In this document: piece after piece, positions 1 through 7,879 of the stretch
How positions within the stretch are numbered: the first letter of the stretch is position 1
Layout: every line of letters begins with the position of its first letter
DNA from: Opitutales bacterium
Lineage (GTDB): Bacteria; Verrucomicrobiota; Verrucomicrobiia; Opitutales; Seribacteraceae
NCBI GenBank assembly: GCA_028101545.1
Contig: JAOHKZ010000004.1
Coordinates: 29,313-93,312 of the forward strand
Direction: 5' to 3'
DNA length: 64,000 nt
The notes under the pieces: model-generated
The model's input: only the letters and a program-made list of their open reading frames with translations
The model's database searches: none
Told to the model about the DNA's origin: nothing
Position numbers and translations under genes: made by a program

Positions 1-1097
1 CGATATTTTGTTTCATCTTTGAGCCAGAAAGTTAGTGCAAACACAATTGCAATCACGGCTAATTGACCGAATTCAACGCCAACATTAAAGCCAAGTAGGC
101 CGATCACCAGCGATGTCGGATCCAAATCAAATGCGGATAGGGCACCCGCAAAGCCAAGTCCATGAATCAAGCCAAAGAAAAAGACAATGAACAGCCTGGA
201 ATGGCGATAGTTGGGAAAGAAAATATTTTCAAGTGCTACTACAGCTATGCTGGCAGCTATAATTGGTTCAACCACATGAGATGGTGCTGATATTAATTCT
301 AGAGTTGCCAGCCCAAGTGTTATTGTGTGAGCAATCGTAAATACCGAGACTTGATATAAAATCGGCTTCCATTTTCTTGAAAGAAAAAAGAGTCCGAGAA
401 CGAATAGGATGTGATCAAGACCAAGAGGGAGAACATGAACAAATCCTTGCCTAGTAAAGGAGTAAAAGGTGCTTCTAGCATCTTCCTTACGTTCTTCCGA
501 ACTTTTCTCTACAATTGAACCTGATTTTTGCTCAATTTCGTTTTGAGCGATCGGTTTTCCGTCAATAAAAGAAAGATCAAATTTAAAACTTTCTTCATTA
601 GGAAAAAGAACATTTACCCTTCTTTGAGGTTTTCCATTTATTTGATTCGTAAAAACTAGGTCATAGGGAGCTTCTTCCAGCGATCTTATTTGATAAAAAC
701 TAGAGTTGTTATCTAGAGCAATATCATACTGGCCCTGTAAAACCAAAATATTCTCCTCACTCAAATCTCCCCCGTCCTGTTCCACGAAATCAAATATAAA
801 TTCAGGCAAATACCAATCATTGTTGCCAAAGCGTACTTGAAGAGCATTTTTAATCATGCTTTTCGCCTGCAGAATAAGATCTGTTTTGTTTGAGTCAGAA
901 AGTTGTTTGAAAGCACTTTTAATAAGGAAGGGCACTTGCTCAGGATCTTCTGCAAAACTTCTTGTGTCTATTTCGATGTAAATGGAGCTATTGCCGTCAG
1001 AATAAAACTTACCAATCACTGGTATATCCGGTATGGGGTGCCCATGCAGAAAGGCACTTAAAAGAGGAAAAATTAGAAGAAATTTTAAAATTTTCAT
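1..1097 (-). CDS. HupE/UreJ-like membrane protein, 3' end cut by window edge
   Basis: An open frame runs from an ATG at 1097 off the left edge (about 365 codons seen, no stop reached). The product starts with a signal peptide (MKILKFLLIFPLLSAFLHG) and a roughly 200-residue extracytoplasmic domain. A hydrophobic half follows with HVLPLGLDHILFVLGLFFL and later FFFGLIHGLGFAGAL. These Gly/His motifs are typical of the HupE/UreJ_2 family (G-x-DH-x-LF and HG-x-GFA signatures), which is linked to nickel or cobalt handling in some members but is mostly uncharacterised. It lies divergent from the small secreted gene at 1244 and near a metal importer, so a metal-related role is possible but inferred. 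The visible length suggests only a few C-terminal residues are missing. Confidence 0.8.
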   Translation of the reverse strand, partial: MKILKFLLIFPLLSAFLHGHPIPDIPVIGKFYSDGNSSIYIEIDTRSFAEDPEQVPFLIKSAFKQLSDSNKTDLILQAKSMIKNALQVRFGNNDWYLPEFIFDFVEQDGGDLSEENILVLQGQYDIALDNNSSFYQIRSLEEAPYDLVFTNQINGKPQRRVNVLFPNEESFKFDLSFIDGKPIAQNEIEQKSGSIVEKSSEERKEDARSTFYSFTRQGFVHVLPLGLDHILFVLGLFFLSRKWKPILYQVSVFTIAHTITLGLATLELISAPSHVVEPIIAASIAVVALENIFFPNYRHSRLFIVFFFGLIHGLGFAGALSAFDLDPTSLVIGLLGFNVGVEFGQLAVIAIVFALTFWLKDETKY

Positions 1098-1243
1098 CAA
1101 GAATAGAAAAAACCTTGGGTTAGGTGACGTTTGTCAGGTTAATCGTTAAATTTATTAATATTCAGTACTTCTTACTTGTCTATCTTGTATTTGGATATTC
1201 AATTATATTTTATTATTCTTATTAACCCACAACATTACCCATT

Positions 1244-1558
1244 ATGAAAAAAATATTCTCAATAGTAGCTTTACTAGCATTTGCTGGTTCTGTTTATGCT
1301 GGTTGCCCATCTAAACCTATCCACGGTAAAGTCGTTAGCTTTGATGAAGAGTCAAAAACACTTACAGTAGCACAAGGTAAAAAGGAAAAGAAAGTGCAAG
1401 TAGGTAGCAAAACTGAAATGGTAGGCATTGATTGTCCAAGTAAGCTAGATAAAGGTGCCCGTGTTACTATCGACGGTTGCAACTGCAAAAACAAGACTGC
1501 TTCCAAGATTGCTTTGGCAAAAGGCAAGGGAAAAGGAAAGAAAGAAAAGAAGGGATAA
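1244..1558 (+). CDS. Small secreted Lys-rich protein with conserved-looking Cys pairs
   Basis: This 104-residue protein begins with a clear Sec signal peptide (MKKIFSIVALLAFAGSVYAG). The mature part is short, has four cysteines (the CPSK motif occurs twice, then a CNC), a beta-rich central stretch (GKVVSFDEESKTLTV) and a strongly basic tail of Gly/Lys repeats. I do not recognise the family; the central part resembles small OB-like or DUF5666-like beta domains only loosely. A good intrinsic terminator follows at once, so it is probably a monocistronic, well-expressed transcript. It sits between the HupE-like gene and the metal importer; the cysteines could bind metal or form disulfides, but nothing in the sequence proves this. 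Confidence 0.75.
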   Translation: MKKIFSIVALLAFAGSVYAGCPSKPIHGKVVSFDEESKTLTVAQGKKEKKVQVGSKTEMVGIDCPSKLDKGARVTIDGCNCKNKTASKIALAKGKGKGKKEKKG

Positions 1559-1580
1559 TTTCCTTTTAATTTAATTTTAA

Positions 1581-1607
1581 GCCTCTGGGTAACCAGAGGC
1601 TTTTTTT
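1581..1607 (+). terminator. Rho-independent terminator
   Basis: Perfect 8-bp stem GCCTCTGG / CCAGAGGC with a GTAA loop, followed directly by seven T residues. It lies 23 bp past the stop codon of the small secreted protein. On the minus strand the same hairpin is followed by a weaker TTAAAATT run, so it may also end the metal importer operon. Confidence 0.9.
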
Positions 1608-1617
1608 GTGCCTCTTT

Positions 1618-2580
1618 TTAATTAGAATGATCCAAAATTGTTCTCTTTCGAAAAAACAAATTGGTTAAAATCCCATTTTCAGTTCCGAGGAGCCAGGCGA
1701 TTCCAAAGCAGACCATCGCGACTACGACCATGGATCCTGCGATCGAGCAATCGAGCCATCGAGCGAGAAAGAAACCTCCAAATGAATAGAAAATGGAGAG
1801 TGGAAAAGAGCAAAGTAAAATCGCTGGCATTCTTGTGAAGAAGAAGGACGCCGTAGTCGAAGGAAAAATAAGCATCGCTATGACTAGAATAACTCCAACT
1901 GATTCAAAGGATGCCACAATGGTTATGGCTAGCACTAACATAAGACCATAGTGAATGGTTCGTACTGAAAGTCCGAGGGAGACGGATAATGTTTGATCGA
2001 AACTGGTTACCATTAATTGTTTGTAAAAAACAGTAATGGTCAAAATGATTACTAGAGTAACCAGCCCAATACTAAGTAGGGGGCGGGAGCCTATTTCCAC
2101 GGAACCCCAATAAATACTTTCCGCTAGTGGAGTAAAACCGATTTCTCCATATAATAAACACTCTGGATCAATATGTGTATTATTTCCCATTTGAGTAATC
2201 AAGAGGACGCCTAAGGCAAAAAAGCTGGTAAATGTAAGCCCTAAAGCTGCATCCATTTTGAGAGGGGTTTTTTTATGCAACCATTCGATACAAAAACTGC
2301 ATAGCAGACCTGCCCCGCATGCTCCAATGAACATGGGAAATAATGCGTTTGATTGGGTAGTAATAAAAGCAATTGCCAGTCCGGGAAGAATTCCGTGACT
2401 TATAGCATCCCCCATTAAAGCAAGTTTTCTAGCAACGATAAAGGAACCTATTAAACCGCATGAAAGAGAGACCATAATTCCCATACCCACAATTTGGGCA
2501 TTCCAAGCAAAATCTTTCTGTGTGGCCCATGGTGCCCAAAAAGTATCACTAAAGTCGAGTGGCGGAAAAAATTCAGTCAT
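1618..2580 (-). CDS. mntD: Metal ABC transporter permease (ABC-3 family)
   Basis: A 320-residue polytopic membrane protein of the ABC-3 family (MntC/MntD/ZnuB/YtgD), which forms the channel of periplasmic-binding-protein-dependent Mn, Fe or Zn importers. The family motif with VARKLALMGDAISHG-ILPG is near residues 50-70, and the C-terminal half has the typical GVILVIAMLIFPSTTAS stretch. Its ATG overlaps the stop of the upstream permease by 4 bp, so the two are translationally coupled. It is the last gene of a four-gene minus-strand operon (binding protein, ATPase, permease fusion, permease). The metal is not fixed by this protein; the partner binding protein suggests Mn or Fe. The symbol follows the Bacillus scheme; ytgD would be the chlamydial equivalent. 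Confidence 0.9.
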   Translation of the reverse strand: MTEFFPPLDFSDTFWAPWATQKDFAWNAQIVGMGIMVSLSCGLIGSFIVARKLALMGDAISHGILPGLAIAFITTQSNALFPMFIGACGAGLLCSFCIEWLHKKTPLKMDAALGLTFTSFFALGVLLITQMGNNTHIDPECLLYGEIGFTPLAESIYWGSVEIGSRPLLSIGLVTLVIILTITVFYKQLMVTSFDQTLSVSLGLSVRTIHYGLMLVLAITIVASFESVGVILVIAMLIFPSTTASFFFTRMPAILLCSFPLSIFYSFGGFFLARWLDCSIAGSMVVVAMVCFGIAWLLGTENGILTNLFFRKRTILDHSN

Positions 2581-4034
2581 GGAAGGTTTTTGGCAATCAT
2601 TTTATCAATATATCCCTGCTCGATGTCTTGTTGACTGGGAATCAACTTTCCATGTGGGTCTGTTCTTGGGTTTGAAAGAATCCGTTCAATTTTTCGAACG
2701 GTTTCATCCCCCAATACATGTTCGATTTTTTCTGCGTCTTCATGTACATGATCGGCAGCGTATTGAACTTCATTGGTTAGGTAAAGTTCCCAAAGACGAT
2801 GGTTCCGGACAATCCGGCATGCTTCACTCCACCCAGTTGGGGAGAGGGACAGGGTGTTTTCACTTGGCAGCGTTTTGTCTTTAACGGGAAGAAGAAAGGC
2901 AAAATCCTTATTAACTAAATGAATAGCCTCTTGGTACATTTCTGGCATACTTATCCTTCTTCTCTTGGCAAGATTGCCAAGTCGTACAGTGTCTCTGGAA
3001 AATTTATTCCATTCCAATTCCTGATAAACCGCCTTTAAAGTATTTTCCAATGCAATTTTACGCTCCTTTCCACGCAAACGTAGCCCCTTAAATAGAAGTC
3101 CATTTTCCGGGTGTAAGAAAAGTACGAGAATAAATAATAGAGTGGAAGTTAAAGCAATAAGCGGACCTGTTGGCAACTGACTGCCAAGGAATGAAAGGTA
3201 GGAACCAATTACCCCAGCTACCATTCCCAATAGGGCAGACCACAAAAGAAGGCTTCTCATTTTTTGAGTAATAATAGAGGCTGTAGCGGCAGGTATAATA
3301 AGTAATGCGGAAACCAGGAGAACTCCTACTACCTGCAGTGAGGTTATTACCGAGAATGCCAATAGCATCCAAAGAAAATACTGTATAAGATCCACCGGAA
3401 GTCCAATGGAGCGAGCAAATCCTTGATCAAAACCGGTAACTAAGAGTTCTTTGTAAAAAATCGTGGTAATAAGGACTATCAGGATACATGAAATGCCCAT
3501 AGCCCAGACATCTTGATTTGAGAGTCCAGTAATTTGCCCAAAGAGATACCTGTCAATGCCTGACTGGTTTCCAAATTCCATCTTTTGAATTCTAGTCAGG
3601 AGACAAATGCCAAGAGCGTAAAACCCAGAAAGCACGAGGCCGAGTGCACTATCTAAACTTACCTTCGTGGTTTTTTTAAGTAAGGAAATTAAAAAAACTC
3701 CAAGAAAACCGGCGATCATTGCACCCACAATTATACTGATAGAATTTTTGGACTGACTCCATAAAAAGCCAACCGCAACTCCGGGTAAAACAGCATGGGA
3801 GAGGGTGTCTCCGAAAAGGGATAATTTTCGTGTCACAACAAACCCACCCATTAAGCCGCATCCCATTCCCATAAAAATAACCCCAAGGACAACAACTTGT
3901 ACCGAGTAATCTGCAAAAGAGAAAAATCTGTAGGTTTTAGAAATCAGGTTTACTTCATCATTTACCTGTGCTGCTTCCATATGGATGAATGGAAAGAGTA
4001 AAATCAGATAGAGAGGTAAACCTAAGATTTTCAA
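2577..4034 (-). CDS. mntC: Metal ABC permease fused to a DtxR/MntR-like domain (YtgCR-type)
   Basis: This 485-residue protein has an N-terminal signal-like segment, an ABC-3 permease at about residues 40-320 (VTRKLSLFGDTLSHAVLPG motif), and a cytoplasmic tail from about residue 326 that resembles a DtxR/MntR repressor. The tail has a degenerate winged-helix region and then a dimerisation/metal domain with His412, Glu416, His431, Glu435, Glu438 and His439 in DtxR-like spacing (HRLWE, HEDAEKIEH) and the DPHG motif at 459-462. No C-terminal FeoA/SH3-like domain is visible. Chlamydia encodes the same architecture, YtgCR, in which the repressor part is released and regulates the operon. Whether release happens here is unknown. 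The gene lies between the ATPase and second permease genes, the order of ytgABCD. Confidence 0.9.
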   Translation of the reverse strand: MKILGLPLYLILLFPFIHMEAAQVNDEVNLISKTYRFFSFADYSVQVVVLGVIFMGMGCGLMGGFVVTRKLSLFGDTLSHAVLPGVAVGFLWSQSKNSISIIVGAMIAGFLGVFLISLLKKTTKVSLDSALGLVLSGFYALGICLLTRIQKMEFGNQSGIDRYLFGQITGLSNQDVWAMGISCILIVLITTIFYKELLVTGFDQGFARSIGLPVDLIQYFLWMLLAFSVITSLQVVGVLLVSALLIIPAATASIITQKMRSLLLWSALLGMVAGVIGSYLSFLGSQLPTGPLIALTSTLLFILVLFLHPENGLLFKGLRLRGKERKIALENTLKAVYQELEWNKFSRDTVRLGNLAKRRRISMPEMYQEAIHLVNKDFAFLLPVKDKTLPSENTLSLSPTGWSEACRIVRNHRLWELYLTNEVQYAADHVHEDAEKIEHVLGDETVRKIERILSNPRTDPHGKLIPSQQDIEQGYIDKMIAKNLP

Positions 4035-4082
4035 CTTCGTAGCGGAGCGGTAATGTAATAGTTAACAGAAAAGGAACCGTCT

Positions 4083-4868
4083 TTATTTACTTTCATGCTC
4101 AACATGTTCATTTTTTGCTGATTGGTCGGCAATTTCAGTAAAAACGGTTAGTCGCCCACCATATGTTTTTTGTAAGAGATCCTTGTTAAAAGTTTTATCT
4201 ACATCCCCATAGGCAATCAGGCGCATATTTAATAAAATAATTTGATCAAAATATTCCTTTGCATTCGATAGATCATGATGAACAATAATTAAAGTTTTTC
4301 CCTTTTGTTTTAATTCTCGAAGAAGTTCAATAATCGCATTTTCAGTTACCGCATCGACACCCGCAAAGGGTTCATCCATTAGATACAAATCACTTTCCTG
4401 TGCAAGGGCTCGGGCCAAAAAAACCCGTTGTTGCTGCCCTCCGGAAAGTTTTCCAATTTGCCTGTCTGCAAACAAAGACATGTTAACCTTTTCGAGACAT
4501 TCGTGAGCAATGATTCGATCTTTTTTGCTTATTCTTTTTAGCCATCCTGCATGGCCGTATCTACCCATTAGGACAACATCGAGAACAGAAACTGGAAAAT
4601 CCCAATCCACGGACTCCCTTTGGGGAACATAACCTACCCGACGATATGAATTCTTCCCTTTTTGGCCAAATATTTTTACCCATCCACCGTTGGCGGGAAC
4701 GATTCCCATAATTGTTTTAATTAAGGTAGATTTCCCTGCACCATTGGGTCCAATGATCCCGATAAGGCCTCCTTCCTCAATTTCAAGGTCAATCCCATAA
4801 AGGACAGGCTTCCGGTTGTATGATACGGTCAAGTCATGTACTTCAAGGGGTAAAAGTGTTTTACTCAT
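4083..4868 (-). CDS. mntB: Metal ABC transporter ATP-binding protein
   Basis: A 261-residue ABC ATPase that powers metal import. Walker A GPNGAGKST is at residues 40-48, the Q-loop is near VPQRE (81-85), the signature LSGGQQQR is at 141-148, Walker B LYLMDEP at 161-167 and the H-loop His in VHHDL near 198. The VPQRESVDWDFPVSVLDVVLMG segment is typical of the Mn/Zn/Fe branch (MntB, ZnuC, YtgB). The start ATG overlaps the end of the binding-protein gene by 4 bp, and the next gene follows after 48 bp, so it is part of one operon. Confidence 0.92.
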   Translation of the reverse strand: MSKTLLPLEVHDLTVSYNRKPVLYGIDLEIEEGGLIGIIGPNGAGKSTLIKTIMGIVPANGGWVKIFGQKGKNSYRRVGYVPQRESVDWDFPVSVLDVVLMGRYGHAGWLKRISKKDRIIAHECLEKVNMSLFADRQIGKLSGGQQQRVFLARALAQESDLYLMDEPFAGVDAVTENAIIELLRELKQKGKTLIIVHHDLSNAKEYFDQIILLNMRLIAYGDVDKTFNKDLLQKTYGGRLTVFTEIADQSAKNEHVEHESK

Positions 4869-5878
4869 AGCGTCTTTTGTCTCAGTGCTTTCACAATAGT
4901 GGACACATTATGCACCATCATCCCCGACCAAGTGTTAGCAGTGAATAATCTGCCACCCGGACCAACGGAACTGTGATCTTTGGATCCGAGTGCGTCTGAA
5001 AATAATTCACCGCCTACTGTGACTTTGCATTCTTTAGCAATTTCCTCGATAGCACCCGGATTAACACTACTTTCAATAAAAATTGCTGGTATATTTTGCT
5101 GTTTTATTAAATCCACTAAGCTTGCCCGGTCACCCAACCCGGCTTCAGTTGTTGTGGATACTCCTTGGAGAGCGATGACTTCAAGCCCCATTGCTCTTCC
5201 AAAATATTGAAAAGCGTCATGGCTGGTAACCAGTTTCTTATTAGATTGAGGAATGTTTTTCATTTGCGCTGTAGCCCAGTTTTCAATCAGTAAAATTTCA
5301 TCTGTAAATAATTTGAGATTTTTTTTGTAAAAATTTTTACCAGCGGGATCAAAATCAGATATCATTTTGGTAAATTCCCGAGCCACGGTGGACCAAATCT
5401 TTGGATCAAACCAAACATGGGGGTCGGGGTACTGTATATTCCCATCACCTTGGTCTGGGAAAATAATTTGTTCATTTGGTAATCCAGCAGTTGCGTTAAA
5501 AGTAAAGATTCCTTTTTTTTCCCCACTGGAAAGTACCTCAGAAAGCTTGCCCTCCAACATCATTCCATGAAACACGACAATGTCAGCTTTTGTAATGGCC
5601 AGTATATCCCTTGAGGTTGGTTTGTAAATATGGGGATCCACCCCAGGACCCATTAATGAATGAATTCGAAATCGATTGCCTGTTATCTTTTGGACCAAGT
5701 CCCTGATATGTGTAGTAGTAACAACAATATTGGTTTTTTCGTTATCGATCGCAATTACATTCAGGTCCTCTTTAGGCCCCCGTTCGCATGATATTGTTAA
5801 AAATAGCAATGCCAGTGTTGTATTGTAGATGAACAACTTGATGAATACATTAGATTTATTAGGATTATTGAAAGTCAT
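4865..5878 (-). CDS. mntA: Metal-binding lipoprotein of ABC importer (cluster 9 family)
   Basis: A 337-residue substrate-binding lipoprotein of the ZnuA/TroA/MntA/YtgA family. The lipobox (LTIS then Cys31) follows a hydrophobic segment. Probable metal ligands are His83 (DPHIYKPTS), His154 (DPHVWFDP), Glu245 and Asp295 (ELFSDALG). A His-His-Glu-Asp set is typical of Mn or Fe binders, whereas Zn binders usually have a third His and a His-rich loop, which is absent here. It is the first gene of the importer operon and starts 30 bp from a putative operator, divergent from the repressor gene. The metal preference is inferred from alignment by eye. Confidence 0.9.
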   Translation of the reverse strand: MTFNNPNKSNVFIKLFIYNTTLALLFLTISCERGPKEDLNVIAIDNEKTNIVVTTTHIRDLVQKITGNRFRIHSLMGPGVDPHIYKPTSRDILAITKADIVVFHGMMLEGKLSEVLSSGEKKGIFTFNATAGLPNEQIIFPDQGDGNIQYPDPHVWFDPKIWSTVAREFTKMISDFDPAGKNFYKKNLKLFTDEILLIENWATAQMKNIPQSNKKLVTSHDAFQYFGRAMGLEVIALQGVSTTTEAGLGDRASLVDLIKQQNIPAIFIESSVNPGAIEEIAKECKVTVGGELFSDALGSKDHSSVGPGGRLFTANTWSGMMVHNVSTIVKALRQKTL

Positions 5879-5879
5879 T

Positions 5880-5897
5880 ACTTTGATTAGTCAAAGT
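5880..5897. promoter_or_regulatory. Putative MntR/DtxR operator palindrome
   Basis: Perfect inverted repeat ACTTTGA-TTAG-TCAAAGT (7-bp arms, 4-bp centre) in the short divergent region between the importer and repressor genes. It overlaps the predicted -10 box and start point of the importer promoter, the expected place for a repressor site. The arms do not match the textbook MntR or DtxR consensus closely, so the assignment rests on position and symmetry. Confidence 0.55.
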
Positions 5898-5923
5898 CTA
5901 GGGATTAATTGTTGTTGAGTCAA
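5895..5923 (-). promoter_or_regulatory. Predicted sigma-70 promoter of the metal importer operon
   Basis: On the minus strand a -35 box TTGACT (5918-5923) and a -10 box TAGACT (5895-5900) are separated by exactly 17 bp. Initiation would fall near 5888, inside the palindrome, about 10 nt before the start codon of the binding lipoprotein. That leader is short, which lowers certainty. Confidence 0.45.
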
Positions 5924-5950
5924 TTATACATTGGGTTCATGTTAGTTGGT

Positions 5951-6610
5951 ATGCCAAGTGCGACGGTTGAGAACTACCTTAAATGCATTCTGATGCTATC
6001 CATTGAAAACGATCAGGCTGTAGTGCCTATGGGATCGATTGCTAATTCTTTGGGGGTAACTCCCGGTACTGCGACCTCGATGATGAAAAACCTTCAGCGG
6101 GAAAAATGGCTAACTTACAAATCTCGTAAAGGGGTCACACTAACAGTGTCGGGCAAGAAATTAGGTATGCGAATGATTAGAAGGCATCGGTTACTGGAAA
6201 CTTTTTTGGTTGAGACCCTTGGTTTGGATTGGAGCGAGATACATGATGAGGCGGAAGAACTTGAGCATGCAATTTCTGAAAAAGTACTTGAGCGTCTCGA
6301 TGTTTTTCTCGGTAATCCTCAACACGACCCTCATGGACATCCCATCCCAACAACCGGAGGAGTGATTAGAAAACTTCCCCAAAAAACTCTTCTGGATTCG
6401 TCGTTAGGGAAAAAAGTCAAAATTGAATCGATCCTAGACCAGGGGTCAGATTTTTTGAAATTTGCTCAAAAAAAAGGGCTAATGCCTGGAAGAATGGTGA
6501 AAGTTATCCAACGAGATAAGATGGCTGATTCGATCGAATTGCATTTGGAAAAAAAGTCAAAATTCTCCTTGGGTTTTAAGTCAGCGGAAAAAATTTTAGT
6601 CTCCGGTTAA
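5951..6610 (+). CDS. mntR: DtxR/MntR-family metal-dependent transcriptional repressor
   Basis: A 219-residue regulator with a winged helix at about residues 5-70 (recognition region GVTPGTATSMMKNLQR), a metal-binding/dimerisation domain (about 75-140) and a C-terminal FeoA/SH3-like domain (about 150-218). Metal ligands fall at His79, Glu83, His98, Glu102, Glu105 and His106; Glu rather than Cys at position 102 is the MntR-like state, supporting manganese sensing. DPHGHPIP is also typical. The ATG at 5951 gives the usual family start (MPSATVENYLK); an in-frame ATG at 5939 and a TTG at 5909 are possible but add residues not expected. It is divergent from the importer, the usual layout for a local repressor, and shares the regulatory region with it. 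Confidence 0.9.
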   Translation: MPSATVENYLKCILMLSIENDQAVVPMGSIANSLGVTPGTATSMMKNLQREKWLTYKSRKGVTLTVSGKKLGMRMIRRHRLLETFLVETLGLDWSEIHDEAEELEHAISEKVLERLDVFLGNPQHDPHGHPIPTTGGVIRKLPQKTLLDSSLGKKVKIESILDQGSDFLKFAQKKGLMPGRMVKVIQRDKMADSIELHLEKKSKFSLGFKSAEKILVSG

Positions 6611-6787
6611 TGTTATCAATGAGGTTAGCTTTTTCGTATTTGGAATTTTTTTTGATTTAGAAGAAAAAGACATTGCCCATGCCGTAAAATAATCGCAGAT
6701 TATTGCTAGTAAAACATTCAAACTAATTGTTCGTTATACTTTAATTCAAACTTAATATGTTCATTAAACTATAATCCTTACTTAACA

Positions 6788-7831
6788 ATGCCAAGACCTG
6801 TAACTTTATTCACCGGCCAATGGGCTGATTTATCTTTACCAACTCTCGCCAAAAAAGCTTCGGAGATGGGCTACAATGGCTTGGAATTAGCCTGTTGGGG
6901 CGACCATTTCGATGTTGATAAAGCCGCTGTTTCTAAAAAATATTGTCAGGAAAGATGGGAAATCTTAGGAGATCATAATCTTACGGCATTTGCGATCTCA
7001 AGTCATTTGGTTGGCCAGGCGATTTGCGACCCTATTGATGAGCGTCATAAATCAATTTTACCTTCAGATGTCTGGGGTGATGGTGATCCAGAAAAAGTGC
7101 GAAAGCGAGCAGCCAAGAAAATGGTCAAAACTGCCAAGGCCTGTCGTAACTTTATTAATGCCAAACCAGGACGTGGAAAGAAGGATGATTTTCCAGCTGT
7201 TGTAAACGGTTTTACCGGGTCAAGTATTTGGCACTCAATTTATGCATTCCCTCCAACGGATCAGGCATACTGGGATAAGGGTTTTGAGGATTTTGCCAAA
7301 CGATTCGGACCTATTTTACAGGAGTTTGAAAAACATAATGTCAATTTCGCACTAGAGGTACATCCGACTGAAATCGCATTTGATATTGCAACTGCACAGC
7401 GAGCTCTTTCTGCAGTAAAAAATCACAAGCGTTTTGGTTTTAATTATGATCCATCCCATTTAGGGTATCAGGGAGTTGATTATGTGAAGTTTATCCGCAC
7501 ATTTTCAGATCGTATCTATCATGTGCACATGAAAGATGCATGGTGGGGGCACGGAGACGGAACGGTAGGAGTTTTTGGTGGGCATACAACATTTTGTGAT
7601 GCTCGGCGTCAGTGGGATTTCCGGTCAGTAGGGCGCGGGGATGTTAATTTTGAGGAAATCATTGTTGCTTTAAATGATGTTAGGTATGCTGGACCGCTTT
7701 CTATTGAGTGGGAGGATGGCCGAATGGACAGATTTCACGGAGCAACCGAATCCTGTGAATTTGTAAAGGCGCTTGATTTTAAGCCAAACGAAATGGCTTT
7801 CGATTCTGCGTTCGATAACGAAAATCAATAG
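6788..7831 (+). CDS. Sugar phosphate isomerase/epimerase (xylose isomerase-like TIM barrel)
   Basis: A 347-residue cytoplasmic protein of the AP-endonuclease-2/xylose-isomerase-like TIM-barrel superfamily. Visible family features are the N-terminal strand with [16 protein letters not shown], a central metal-site strand [13 protein letters not shown], the [14 protein letters not shown] segment, YHVHMKDAW, and a C-terminal PLSIEWED; the Glu, Asp, His and Glu in these strands are the expected divalent-metal ligands. Substrate is unknown. It starts a plus-strand set with two Gfo/Idh/MocA dehydrogenases (gaps 48 and 29 bp), a combination typical of inositol or uncommon-sugar catabolism (IolE/IolI- and IolG-like). 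A TATAAT at 6770-6775 lies just upstream, which would make a very short leader. Confidence 0.85.
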   Translation: MPRPVTLFTGQWADLSLPTLAKKASEMGYNGLELACWGDHFDVDKAAVSKKYCQERWEILGDHNLTAFAISSHLVGQAICDPIDERHKSILPSDVWGDGDPEKVRKRAAKKMVKTAKACRNFINAKPGRGKKDDFPAVVNGFTGSSIWHSIYAFPPTDQAYWDKGFEDFAKRFGPILQEFEKHNVNFALEVHPTEIAFDIATAQRALSAVKNHKRFGFNYDPSHLGYQGVDYVKFIRTFSDRIYHVHMKDAWWGHGDGTVGVFGGHTTFCDARRQWDFRSVGRGDVNFEEIIVALNDVRYAGPLSIEWEDGRMDRFHGATESCEFVKALDFKPNEMAFDSAFDNENQ

Positions 7832-7879
7832 TAACTGTCACTTAATTCTGATTAATCTGATTATTAAAAATCGAAGGAT

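Noticed and set aside
2522-2884. Plus-strand frame of 120 codons
   Set aside because: Antisense to the DtxR-like tail of the permease fusion, which keeps ordered metal-ligand motifs.
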